NCBI RefSeq assembly: GCF_014489415.1
Contig: NZ_CP060822.1
Location: 2,899,501-2,963,500 of the forward strand
DNA length: 64,000 nt
Source: Cylindrospermopsis curvispora GIHE-G1
Lineage (GTDB): Bacteria > Cyanobacteriota > Cyanobacteriia > Cyanobacteriales > Nostocaceae
Reading direction: 5' to 3'
Of the stretch, positions 49,101-56,500 are shown piece by piece. Position 1 is the first letter of the stretch; each line of letters begins with the position of its first letter. Position numbers and translations under genes: made by a program. Below the pieces are notes generated by a model. The model saw nothing but the letters and a program-made list of their open reading frames with translations, did not search any database and was not told the DNA's origin.

Positions 49101-49663
49101 AGGTGCAGGAAATACTCGCCGATCCCGACTGTTTCCGAGGCGATCGCATGCAGCAGTTAAAGGAATTGGTGACTAAACTGAGGGAAGAGATTACTACTCG
49201 GTTAAATAGAGAAATTGAGGATGCTGTAGCTATAATAGAATCACTACGAAGCAAACTGTTTGCTACGGCTGAGTTTCATGTCCTTAGCTCTGGTCAGCAA
49301 ACTGAGATTGCTAGCTCATTTGATGAATATATAAAGGTTATCAAGAACCAGAAGCTCATCGCTGTAATCCGTGACAGAAAGAGCTACTTTGAGCAAGAGG
49401 AATACGAAAGGTTACGGCAAATAGTTTTTTGTACCCAGCCTGGTGTGGTAGCAGAGAAGGCGAATCAATACCATACTAATCAAGAAAAAAGATTAGTGGG
49501 GAATTGGCAAGAGACACAAAGTCTGTATGTAAGTCATCGTTCCATCCAGTTTAGTTTCGACAAAGAGTGGCTGGCAGATGAAACGGATGTAGAGCAGTAT
49601 GTAGCTGTTATGCGGGAGGCATTATTGGCAGAAGTTCGCAGTGGGAGAAGAGTACAACTATGA
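46163..49663 (+). CDS. brxC: BREX P-loop ATPase BrxC
   Basis: An 1166-residue protein of the BREX BrxC/PglY type. Walker A is GFFGSGKS at 64-71 and a Walker B-like NFFVDEVGQYI lies near 250. The long C-terminal half is mostly helical with predicted coiled coils (for example around 540-590 and 990-1080). BrxC is the large AAA+ protein of the complex and is needed for both methylation-linked immunity and defence. Length is normal. It is followed by accessory genes rather than directly by pglX. Confidence 0.93.
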   Translation: MTLKTIFQKPIDRPIEGVIKADDEASLRIEIEEYVLTNEIEKRLEEFLHAYNNYQGANGVWVSGFFGSGKSHLLKMLALLLENRSVDGIPVLHSFLPKCGENEMLRGDLKKAVSIPSKSILFNIDQKADVISKTEIDALLAVFVKVFDEMCGYYGKHGYIAQFERDLDSRGQYESFKSAYKEVAHRPWEEGREQALLESKNIAIAYGQTVGGDAIAGQGILDKYRSQYKVSIEDFAKAVFDYVEQQGKNFRLNFFVDEVGQYIADNVKLMTNLQTVAESLATKCRGRAWVMVTAQEDMDSVLGEDSRQQTNDFSKIQARFANRMKLTSQDVAEVIQKRLLMKNEVGKNVLSKLYDDQANNFKTLFDFVDGSQTYRNFQDRDHFIQSYPFIPYQFPLFQAAIQNLSAHNAFEGKHSSVGERSMLGVFQQVAIQISEYEEGQLATFDLMFEGIRSALKSSIQQAILQAERHLRNTFAIQLLKALFLVKYVREFKATQRNLCVLMFDRFNCHITDLRKRVEEGLNLLEQETYIQRHGELYEYLTDEEKDVEQEIKNTEVDKRAVAEELEKLVFDHTLKLKKIRSNSQDYPFCKKIDDRLYSRECELTIHIISPFNENAENEDNLRAQSMGRDELVVIIPPEERLMRDLIMYKQTDKYISQNVSITQKDSVKSILTDKNSQNRQRYTDLQQRVHTLLSKSKLILNGSYIEVGGDDPQNRILKGFEDLILKTYPNLQMLRGMVYTEKDLSEALNKPEQLREDTEPEQEVLASIQHNKDLGVRTTLKTLIDKFERKPYGWHHAALLHNVASLCARGKLEVRWDSNLLDGNELLKALTNTRDHMNIILEPQIDFTASQVRALKKLYTDFFNEPAPSGDAKLLGQKTATAISDLIDRLEALSTSHYPFKEKLSSAIARLRTINGKPYAWYLTDLIKQEDELLDLKEQTIDPICTFMNGLQRKIFDCAQAFVKEQEANFWRVNAPQEKKVQEILADPDCFRGDRMQQLKELVTKLREEITTRLNREIEDAVAIIESLRSKLFATAEFHVLSSGQQTEIASSFDEYIKVIKNQKLIAVIRDRKSYFEQEEYERLRQIVFCTQPGVVAEKANQYHTNQEKRLVGNWQETQSLYVSHRSIQFSFDKEWLADETDVEQYVAVMREALLAEVRSGRRVQL

Positions 49664-49706
49664 TAAAATACAAGTTAGTAAACACACATATTAAGAGGCT
49701 TTGACC

Positions 49707-50081
49707 ATGACCCCAGCATCTAATAGAAAAACTGATATCATTCGTACAGAGCGAGGATTAACGATCGCAGGTACTCGCATTACCCTGTACGATGTGATGG
49801 ATTACGTAACGGAAAACTATCCACCAAAGTTTATCCGTGCTATGCTCGATCTTACCCATGGACAGGTAAATGCTGCACTATCTTATATTGAAACATACCG
49901 TGAAGAAGTTGATGCAGAGTATCAGCTTGTCCTGAAGGAAGGCGAAGAACTGAGACAGTATTACGAAGAACAAAATCGTGAGCGAGTTGCCCGTATTGCG
50001 GCTAAGCCCCCAAAACCAGGTACAGAAGCCATTCGGGCAAAACTCCAAGCAGAAAAAGCCAAGTTTGCATCACGAGTATGA
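49707..50081 (+). CDS. DUF433 protein, probable antitoxin
   Basis: A 124-residue protein with an N-terminal DUF433 winged-helix-like domain (IIRTERGLTIAGTRITLYDVMDY) and a charged helical tail (EELRQYYEEQNRERVARI). DUF433 proteins are commonly the antitoxin upstream of a PIN-like DUF5615 toxin. The ATG at 49707 has an AGAGG site 8 bases upstream and is preferred over the TTG at 49701. It overlaps the next gene by four bases (ATGA). Confidence 0.82.
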   Translation: MTPASNRKTDIIRTERGLTIAGTRITLYDVMDYVTENYPPKFIRAMLDLTHGQVNAALSYIETYREEVDAEYQLVLKEGEELRQYYEEQNRERVARIAAKPPKPGTEAIRAKLQAEKAKFASRV

Positions 50082-50473
50082 ATTTTTTAGTTGATCATAA
50101 CCTACGAGGGCATTCTGTTTTCCTCGCTGGGAGCTTTACTGCGAGTGGTTGGCTTGACTTGATATCGATTCGTTTTATTCTCTTTGAAGAAGTCGGTTTA
50201 GCTGTCACGAGCGATGATCGCGTTGTTTGGCGGTATGCTCAAGCCAATCAGATGATCCTGATCACCGGTAACCGAAGCATGAAAGGCAAAGATTCCCTGG
50301 AGCAAGTGATGTGGGAGGAAAATACCCCCACATCATTACCCGTCGTTACAATCGGTAATATTGATCGACTACTTTCCGAGCCAGATTATCGCAATCGCTG
50401 CGTTAATCGTTTGGTTGATATTGTAGTTGATATTGAAGAGTATCAAGGCGCAAGACGCATTTTCATCCCGTAA
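50078..50473 (+). CDS. PIN-like (DUF5615/Mut7-C type) toxin
   Basis: A 131-residue protein with the compact PIN-like layout: Asp6 in LVDHNLRG, then TSDDRVVWRYAQANQMILITGNRSM with clustered acidic and basic residues, as in DUF5615 proteins paired with DUF433. It would be an RNase-type toxin. It is coupled to its partner by a four-base overlap and the pair is inserted between brxC and the ATPase-nuclease module. Toxin activity is inferred from the pair. Confidence 0.75.
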   Translation: MNFLVDHNLRGHSVFLAGSFTASGWLDLISIRFILFEEVGLAVTSDDRVVWRYAQANQMILITGNRSMKGKDSLEQVMWEENTPTSLPVVTIGNIDRLLSEPDYRNRCVNRLVDIVVDIEEYQGARRIFIP

Positions 50474-50890
50474 TGCGCCGAATGCTAGAGCAATCCATTA
50501 TAACGCTATAAGACAAGCACAACTAATGTTCAAGGGAATCTTGATTCTCTACATATTTTTTAAGTTGGTCTGACACCTCCACAACTAGCTACAAAATAAG
50601 CCCCGGTCCATAATACTAGTCTTTCCAATAAATCTTTCCTAGCATTTCATAATCTTTTTTGGGCTGAGGTATTGACAAGAAGTACCAATTCTCCATTTAA
50701 TTACTTATAGACAACAGTAAAAGGGACTATACACAGTTTCATAGCCTACACAATAAGGCTGAATCTGGAACCATCGAACTAGATAGTGTAGACAAATACA
50801 TAAGTGTATTCCAAGTGGTACATCACATGCCTAAATCAAAGCACTGAGTCGAGAAAAAACTAAGAGATATGGGTACAAAATAACATAAAT
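50474..50890. other. 417-bp gap holding a decayed ATPase-nuclease copy
   Basis: No intact gene. The first half has nothing recognised. From about 50711 it carries the fossil module described separately. The functional ATPase gene starts at 50891. Confidence 0.6.
50711..50875 (+). pseudogene. fossil copy of the ATPase-nuclease module, internally deleted
   Basis: 50711-50808 aligns with the 3' part of the ATPase gene (51793-51890), for example GAATCTGGAACCATC at 50761 and 51845. The next bases jump to the 3' end of the nuclease gene: GCCTAAATCAAAGCACTGA at 50829 equals 52471. Similarity continues into the spacer and pglX start (GATATGGGTACA against TATATGGATACA at 52510). So a second module once lay here, joined to a pglX start, and lost its middle. 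Confidence 0.8.
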
Positions 50891-51973
50891 ATGATAACAC
50901 ATTTAGAACTGAAAAACTTCATGGCCTTCACCGAAGTGAAAATTGATTTTTCTCCTAAGATCAACGTGATCATCGGGAAAAATGGCACAGGAAAAACCCA
51001 TCTGCTCAAAGCTGCTTATTTCCTCAGTGGTGTGGCTCCCCTATTCAAAAACAATTCCCATATTAGTGACAAAGAACTTGTTAAGGAACTTGCTTCCGCC
51101 CTTACTCCTGAGCTTTTACGCCTATTTTTGCCTTTAGATGCTAAGTTAAACAAAATGCGTCACCACGGTGGAGGTGCAAAAGCCACATTAGAAGCCCACT
51201 TTGCCCATGATCAACAGATAGCTGTTAGCTTTAGCACCAGATCTAAATCCTTGGAAATCAAGATCAAGGATAGAAATAGCTGGGAACAATACCAATCCAA
51301 ACCAGTTTTCTTTCCCACCAAAGAAGTCCTCTCCTTTATGGAAGGATTTAACAGTTTGTACCAGATGTACCAAGTCTCCTTTGACCAGACCTATCAAGAT
51401 ATTTGCCTGTTGTTAGACCTTCCCCAAATTCGTCCAGAAAACCTGCACGAAAAATCCAAATGGGCCATGGAAGAGCTGAAAGCCATCTGCGGTGGTCGAT
51501 TCATTTTTTATGGAGGAGGCAAAGTCACCTTCAGAACCGAGGATTCTGAATACTCCGCTAACTCTATAGCTGAGGGTATTTGCAAAGTTGGAATGCTTTA
51601 CCGTCTGTTAGAAACGGGAGCGCTTCAACCCGGTGTTAGTGGTTTGCTGTTGTGGGATGAGCCCGAATCAAACATGAATCCTAAACTAATGAAAAGTCTC
51701 GTTACCATTTTGCTAGAGCTATCACGCAATGGACAGCAAATTATTCTGGCAACCCATGATTACGTCCTACTTAAGTGGTTTGACTTACTTATGGACAAGA
51801 GTAAAGGGGATCATATTCTGTTTCATACTCTTTACCGTGACGATGAATCTGGAACCATCAAACTAGATAGTGTAGATAACTACATAGGCATGTCACCAAA
51901 TGCCATTGCCGACACCTTTAGCGACCTTATCAAACAACAGGCAAACCTAAAAATGGGGGATTTAGGCAAATGA
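50891..51973 (+). CDS. RecF/ABC-like AAA family ATPase nested in the BREX operon
   Basis: A 360-residue ATPase. It begins ITHLELKNFMAF, the RecF/SMC-type first strand, followed by Walker A IGKNGTGKTH near 28-37. Walker B is LLLWDEPESN near 251-260 and the switch histidine is in LATHDY near 285. There is no long coiled coil, so it is a compact head-type ATPase like those in PARIS, Septu and OLD systems. It overlaps the nuclease gene by four bases. It probably senses infection and licenses its partner, by analogy. The exact family is not recognised. Confidence 0.8.
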   Translation: MITHLELKNFMAFTEVKIDFSPKINVIIGKNGTGKTHLLKAAYFLSGVAPLFKNNSHISDKELVKELASALTPELLRLFLPLDAKLNKMRHHGGGAKATLEAHFAHDQQIAVSFSTRSKSLEIKIKDRNSWEQYQSKPVFFPTKEVLSFMEGFNSLYQMYQVSFDQTYQDICLLLDLPQIRPENLHEKSKWAMEELKAICGGRFIFYGGGKVTFRTEDSEYSANSIAEGICKVGMLYRLLETGALQPGVSGLLLWDEPESNMNPKLMKSLVTILLELSRNGQQIILATHDYVLLKWFDLLMDKSKGDHILFHTLYRDDESGTIKLDSVDNYIGMSPNAIADTFSDLIKQQANLKMGDLGK

Positions 51974-52506
51974 AAGTGAGAGAGGGAGATTTGGAAATTG
52001 ACTTTACTGATGCAATAGAGGCACTAATTTTTGATCAAATGAAGGATAAAACACTCCCAGACTATCATGGTGTAGCCGAAATGTACCGTGTTGATTTCGT
52101 GGTTGAGTTTGAAACGCGCATCGTGTTTGTCGAGATTAAAGATCCTGGCAACCCAAAAGCACAGGTAAAGGGGTTGGAAAAGTTTTGGGAAGAATTGAAA
52201 AATGGGAGTCTCAGCAGGACTTTTGCAAACAAATTTGTTGATTCATTCTTGTATCGCTGGGCGGAAGAAAAGATTCACAAACCAGTGGACTACCTCAATA
52301 TTATAACATTGGATGATGCAGTATTACTGGATAATTTTTCAGATGAAATAAGAAAGGTGATCCCTCCTATGGGTAAGACTGTGCCGCGATGGAGACGACA
52401 ATTAGTAGAAAATTGTCAAGTGTTCAATTTGGAGACATGGAACGAAACTTTCCCCGGGTGGCCCGTCACACGCCTAAATCAAAGCACTGAAAGGAGAGAA
52501 AATTAA
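51970..52506 (+). CDS. PD-(D/E)XK-like nuclease, partner of the ATPase
   Basis: A 178-residue protein with the ordered core of a restriction-endonuclease fold: Glu17 in the first helix (DAIEALI), Asp42 (YRVDFVVEF) and Glu55-x-Lys57 (VFVEIKDP). This E-D-ExK arrangement is the canonical metal site of PD-(D/E)XK nucleases. The rest is helical (GLEKFWEEL) and no known family name came to mind. The ATGA overlap with the ATPase gene shows translational coupling. It ends 5 bases before pglX. Substrate and activity are inferred. Confidence 0.7.
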   Translation: MKVREGDLEIDFTDAIEALIFDQMKDKTLPDYHGVAEMYRVDFVVEFETRIVFVEIKDPGNPKAQVKGLEKFWEELKNGSLSRTFANKFVDSFLYRWAEEKIHKPVDYLNIITLDDAVLLDNFSDEIRKVIPPMGKTVPRWRRQLVENCQVFNLETWNETFPGWPVTRLNQSTERREN

Positions 52507-52511
52507 CATAT

Positions 52512-55500
52512 ATGGATACAACTAGACTCAAAAGATTTGCCCAATTTGCCCGTCGCAGCCTAATTGAACAGGTTTCTAGTAAATTAAATCATATAATAGC
52601 TGAAGACAGTGTAGCTCGTCGCGAAAGCGCAGAAGCAGTAAATAAGCTAGAACAGCAAATTAAAGAACAGGGAAAACAACAGGTCATTGAGCAGGTGGCT
52701 TATATCTGGTTTAACCGATTCTGTGCCCTGCGGTTTATGGATTTAAATGGCTATACCACCACCGCCATTATATCCCCTTTAGAGGGACAGTTCCAACCAG
52801 AGGTTTTGGCTGAAGCTAAGATGGGGCATATTGATGAGGATATGATGCCCATAGCTAAAACTAGAAATCATGTCTTGACCTTACTAAACGGAACTTCTAC
52901 CAGCCGAGACCCACAAACGGAAGCCTATCGCCTCCTACTGGTAGCTGCTTGTAACTACTGGCATGGAGCTATGCCTTTTCTTTTTCAGCGCATTCAAGAT
53001 TACACTGAGCTGTTGTTACCCGATGATTTACTATCAGGAAAATCAATTCTCGCCTATACCCGCGAGGCCATGACTCCTGATGTTGGTCAGGATGTGGAGG
53101 TGATTGGGTGGTTGTATCAGTATTATATCTCAGAGAAGAAGGATGAGGTATTTGAGGGATTAAAAAAGAATAAGAAGATTACGCCAGAGAATATTCCCGC
53201 AGCGACCCAGCTTTTTACCCCCCACTGGATTGTTAGATATTTGGTGGAAAATTCCTTGGGTCGGTTGTGGATGCTGAATCGTCCCCATTCTCCATTGGTG
53301 GAGCGCATGGAATATTATATCAAACCAGAAGTACCTGAATCTGATTTTCTCCCCATTGAAAATCCGGAGGAGATTAAGATATGTGATCCGGCCTGCGGTA
53401 GCGGACATATATTGGTATATGCCTTTGAGCTGCTGTATGCCATTTATGAAGAGGAAGGTTATGAACCATCTGAGATTCCTGGTAAGATTCTCACCCATAA
53501 CCTTTATGGTGTGGAAATTGATGAACGAGCAGGGGAGTTGGCAGCGTTTGCATTGGTGATGAAGGCCCGGGAGAAATATCGGCGGTTCTTGCGTAAGCCT
53601 TTCCAACCGAATATTTGCGTATTGCAAAAGGTGATATTTGAGAAGGATGAGCTAAAGAGGTACATGGATTTTATAGGGCGGGATCTGTTTACATATAAGG
53701 TGCAAAGCACCCTACATGAGTTTGAAGAGGCTGATAATTTTGGCTCTCTCATTCGTCCCACAGCGACAGATGTGGGAGGGATAGTGGCCATGTTGAAAGG
53801 GAAGAATGTTTCTGGGCAACTGCTTTTTTACCAGACCCATCAGAAGGTTTTGCAAGTGTTAAAGCAGGCAGATTATTTGAGTTCTAAGTATCATGTAGTG
53901 GTGGCTAATCCCCCCTATATGGGTGGGAAGGGGATGAATAGCAGGTTGGGGGCGTGGGTTAAAGATAATTATCCTGACAGCAAGGGGGATTTATTTGCTG
54001 TGTTTATTGAGCGAGGACTACAGCTACTGCCAAGACTAGGTTACAGTGCAATGGTTACTATGCAGAGTTGGATGTTTCTCTCGTCTTATGAAAAATTACG
54101 ACAGCACCTAATGGAAGAAACCTCGGTAGAATGTATGGTTCACATGGGAAACATGGTGATGGGTATTGCCTTTGGAACAGCAGCAACAATCTGGAAAGTT
54201 GGGGGAACACCGTCTTCAAAAGGTGCGTTCTGTTATGTGGAGTACGAAGACATAGGAGATGAAAATAAGCCATTAGAATTTCCTCCCAAAAACTCTCGCA
54301 ATCGTGAAGCCATTAAAAATCCCAATTGCGGTTGGTTTTTCCGTGCTTCTGCTGCTGATTTTAAGAAGATTCCGGGGAGTCCGGTAGCATATTGGGTGAG
54401 TGAACAGATGCGCCAAGTTTTTTATTCCGGAACGGTTCTTAAAGAAATCGGCGATACTCGCCAAGGTATGGCAACGAGTGATAACAACCGATTCTTGAGG
54501 TTTTGGTCAGAAGTTAGCATTAATAAGTCCTGCTTAGATGCAAATAGCTGCAATGATGCATCACAATTACCCAAGAAGTGGTTTCCATACAACAAAGGTG
54601 GTGATTTCAGAAAATGGTATGGCAATTCGGAGTTTTTTGTTAACTGGGAAAATAATGGGCAAGAACTGCTAAGTTATGCTACCTCTCTATATGGAAGCCC
54701 GACGCGGACAATAAAAAGTATATCTCAATATTTTAAATCGTGTATAAGTTGGTCTAAGATATCCAGCGGTAATTTAGCCATGCGATTTTATCCTAATGGA
54801 TATCTTTTCGATGTCGCTGGATGCTGTATCTTCTCCGAAAAACATACAGATCTAATGTTTTTACTGGGATACTCCAATACCATAATGGTCAGAAGGTTAT
54901 TAGCAAGTATTTCGCCAACTCTAAACTTTGAAGCAGGTCAAATAGCTATATTGCCCATATTGGAGTTGGATAGAACTAAATTTGACAATCTCCCGAGAGA
55001 GTTGATTAGTAGAGCAAAATTAGACTGGGACTCCTATGAAACCTCCTGGAACTTCACCAAACTCCCCCTCCTCGACCCCAGCTACCGCCAAACCACCCTC
55101 CAAACCACCTACCAAAAACTCCGCGATCAATGGCAGCAAACAACCCTAGAAATGCAACGCCTAGAAGAAGAAAATAACCGCATATTTATCTTGGCGTACG
55201 GACTCCAAGACGAACTCACCCCCGAAGTTCCCCTGAACGAAATCACCCTCACCTGTAACCCCCACTACCGCTACGACCACACCAAACCCCAAACCGAACT
55301 AGAAACCCTTCTCCTCGCGGACACCATCAAAGAATACATCTCCTACGCAGTAGGGTGCATGTTTGGACGCTACTCCCTCGACCAACCAGGACTCATCCTC
55401 GCCAACCAAGGAGAAACCCTCCCAGACTACCTCCAACAAATCCCCAATCCCACCTTTACCCCCACAAAAAACAACGTTATCCCCATTCTCGATGGCCAAT

Positions 55501-56054
55501 GGTTCACCGACGATATGAGCGATCGCTTCCGCCAATTCCTGCGCCTTACCTTTGGTGAAGAACACTACGAAGAAAACCTAAAATTCATCGAAAAAGCCCT
55601 AGGCAAAGATATCCGCAAATACTTCCTCAAAGACTTCTACAACGACCACATCAAACGCTACAAAAAACGCCCCATCTACTGGCTTTTCTCCTCCCCCAAA
55701 AGCAACTTCAACGCCCTCATCTACCTACACCGCTATCGCCCAGATACAGTCAGTATAGTGCTAAACGATTACCTGCGGGAATTCCGAGCCAAACTAGAAG
55801 CCCGTCAAAATCACCTCAAACGAGTTGAAGTAAGTGCTGATGCCTCCCAGTCAGAGAAAACCAAAGCAGTCAAAGAAATCAACAAACTTGCTACCATAAT
55901 CGAAGAGCTCGATGACTACGAACGAGAGATCCTCTATCCCCTGGCCATAGAGCAAATCCACATTGACCTGGATGACGGTGTCAAGGCAAATTACCCAAAA
56001 TTTGGGTTAGCTTTAAAGAAAATCCCGGGATTGGAGACAAAGGAGGAGGACTAA
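52512..56054 (+). CDS. pglX: BREX-1 adenine-specific DNA methyltransferase PglX
   Basis: An 1180-residue type II-like N6-adenine methyltransferase. Motif I is CDPACGSGHIL near 291-301 and motif IV is ANPPYMGG near 465-472. The specificity region follows at about 630-840. PglX methylates a short asymmetric site on the host and is needed for phage defence. From about 55050 the codons shift to C-ending ones (long runs such as CTCCCCCTCCTCGACCCCAG), unlike the AT-rich specificity part, suggesting mosaic origin. Its TAA overlaps the next ATG by one base. Confidence 0.93.
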   Translation: MDTTRLKRFAQFARRSLIEQVSSKLNHIIAEDSVARRESAEAVNKLEQQIKEQGKQQVIEQVAYIWFNRFCALRFMDLNGYTTTAIISPLEGQFQPEVLAEAKMGHIDEDMMPIAKTRNHVLTLLNGTSTSRDPQTEAYRLLLVAACNYWHGAMPFLFQRIQDYTELLLPDDLLSGKSILAYTREAMTPDVGQDVEVIGWLYQYYISEKKDEVFEGLKKNKKITPENIPAATQLFTPHWIVRYLVENSLGRLWMLNRPHSPLVERMEYYIKPEVPESDFLPIENPEEIKICDPACGSGHILVYAFELLYAIYEEEGYEPSEIPGKILTHNLYGVEIDERAGELAAFALVMKAREKYRRFLRKPFQPNICVLQKVIFEKDELKRYMDFIGRDLFTYKVQSTLHEFEEADNFGSLIRPTATDVGGIVAMLKGKNVSGQLLFYQTHQKVLQVLKQADYLSSKYHVVVANPPYMGGKGMNSRLGAWVKDNYPDSKGDLFAVFIERGLQLLPRLGYSAMVTMQSWMFLSSYEKLRQHLMEETSVECMVHMGNMVMGIAFGTAATIWKVGGTPSSKGAFCYVEYEDIGDENKPLEFPPKNSRNREAIKNPNCGWFFRASAADFKKIPGSPVAYWVSEQMRQVFYSGTVLKEIGDTRQGMATSDNNRFLRFWSEVSINKSCLDANSCNDASQLPKKWFPYNKGGDFRKWYGNSEFFVNWENNGQELLSYATSLYGSPTRTIKSISQYFKSCISWSKISSGNLAMRFYPNGYLFDVAGCCIFSEKHTDLMFLLGYSNTIMVRRLLASISPTLNFEAGQIAILPILELDRTKFDNLPRELISRAKLDWDSYETSWNFTKLPLLDPSYRQTTLQTTYQKLRDQWQQTTLEMQRLEEENNRIFILAYGLQDELTPEVPLNEITLTCNPHYRYDHTKPQTELETLLLADTIKEYISYAVGCMFGRYSLDQPGLILANQGETLPDYLQQIPNPTFTPTKNNVIPILDGQWFTDDMSDRFRQFLRLTFGEEHYEENLKFIEKALGKDIRKYFLKDFYNDHIKRYKKRPIYWLFSSPKSNFNALIYLHRYRPDTVSIVLNDYLREFRAKLEARQNHLKRVEVSADASQSEKTKAVKEINKLATIIEELDDYEREILYPLAIEQIHIDLDDGVKANYPKFGLALKKIPGLETKEED

Positions 56055-56500
56055 TGGCTGAGAAATCTAAGAAAGATATCCAATCAACTCTATCTCCAGT
56101 CGAGTATTCCCAACTCCTACTAGAGGTCAAAGAACGAGTTCGCACAGCCCAGTATGCAGCCCTCAAAGCCGTAAATACTGAGCTGGTAGGATTATATTGG
56201 GACATGGGCAAAATGATCGTGGAGCGACAAAAAGATAGTGGATGGGGGAAATCCGTGGTAGAAAGGCTATCTGCTGATCTCCAGGAAAAATTCCCCGGTA
56301 TCAGAGGGTTTTCCGTACAAAATCTCTGGTATATGCGCCAATATTACCTGGAGTTTAGTGGGGATGAAAAACTCCAACCACTGGTTGGAGAAATTGCATG
56401 GGAACTAGAAAAAGCCATTATCCCCCGAATAAAGGAACTAAAAGGTCAATTACCTTCCTCAGAAGCGATTTCTAACCTGCTGGAGGGCATTTATGATTAA
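56054..56500 (+). CDS. shortened DUF1016 (YhcG-like) protein
   Basis: A 148-residue protein containing the DUF1016 N-terminal domain: LLLEVKERVRTAQYAALKAVN, LYWDMGKMIVERQKDSGWG and the FSVQNLWYMRQYY block. Full-length YhcG-type proteins of about 350 residues carry a C-terminal PD-(D/E)XK nuclease, absent here. The frame departs from the family after VGEIAW (about 116) and ends in ELEKAIIPRIKELKGQLPSS. It overlaps pglX by one base and pglZ by eight, so expression is tightly coupled. It may be a nuclease-less accessory or decoy subunit. Confidence 0.75.
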   Translation: MAEKSKKDIQSTLSPVEYSQLLLEVKERVRTAQYAALKAVNTELVGLYWDMGKMIVERQKDSGWGKSVVERLSADLQEKFPGIRGFSVQNLWYMRQYYLEFSGDEKLQPLVGEIAWELEKAIIPRIKELKGQLPSSEAISNLLEGIYD

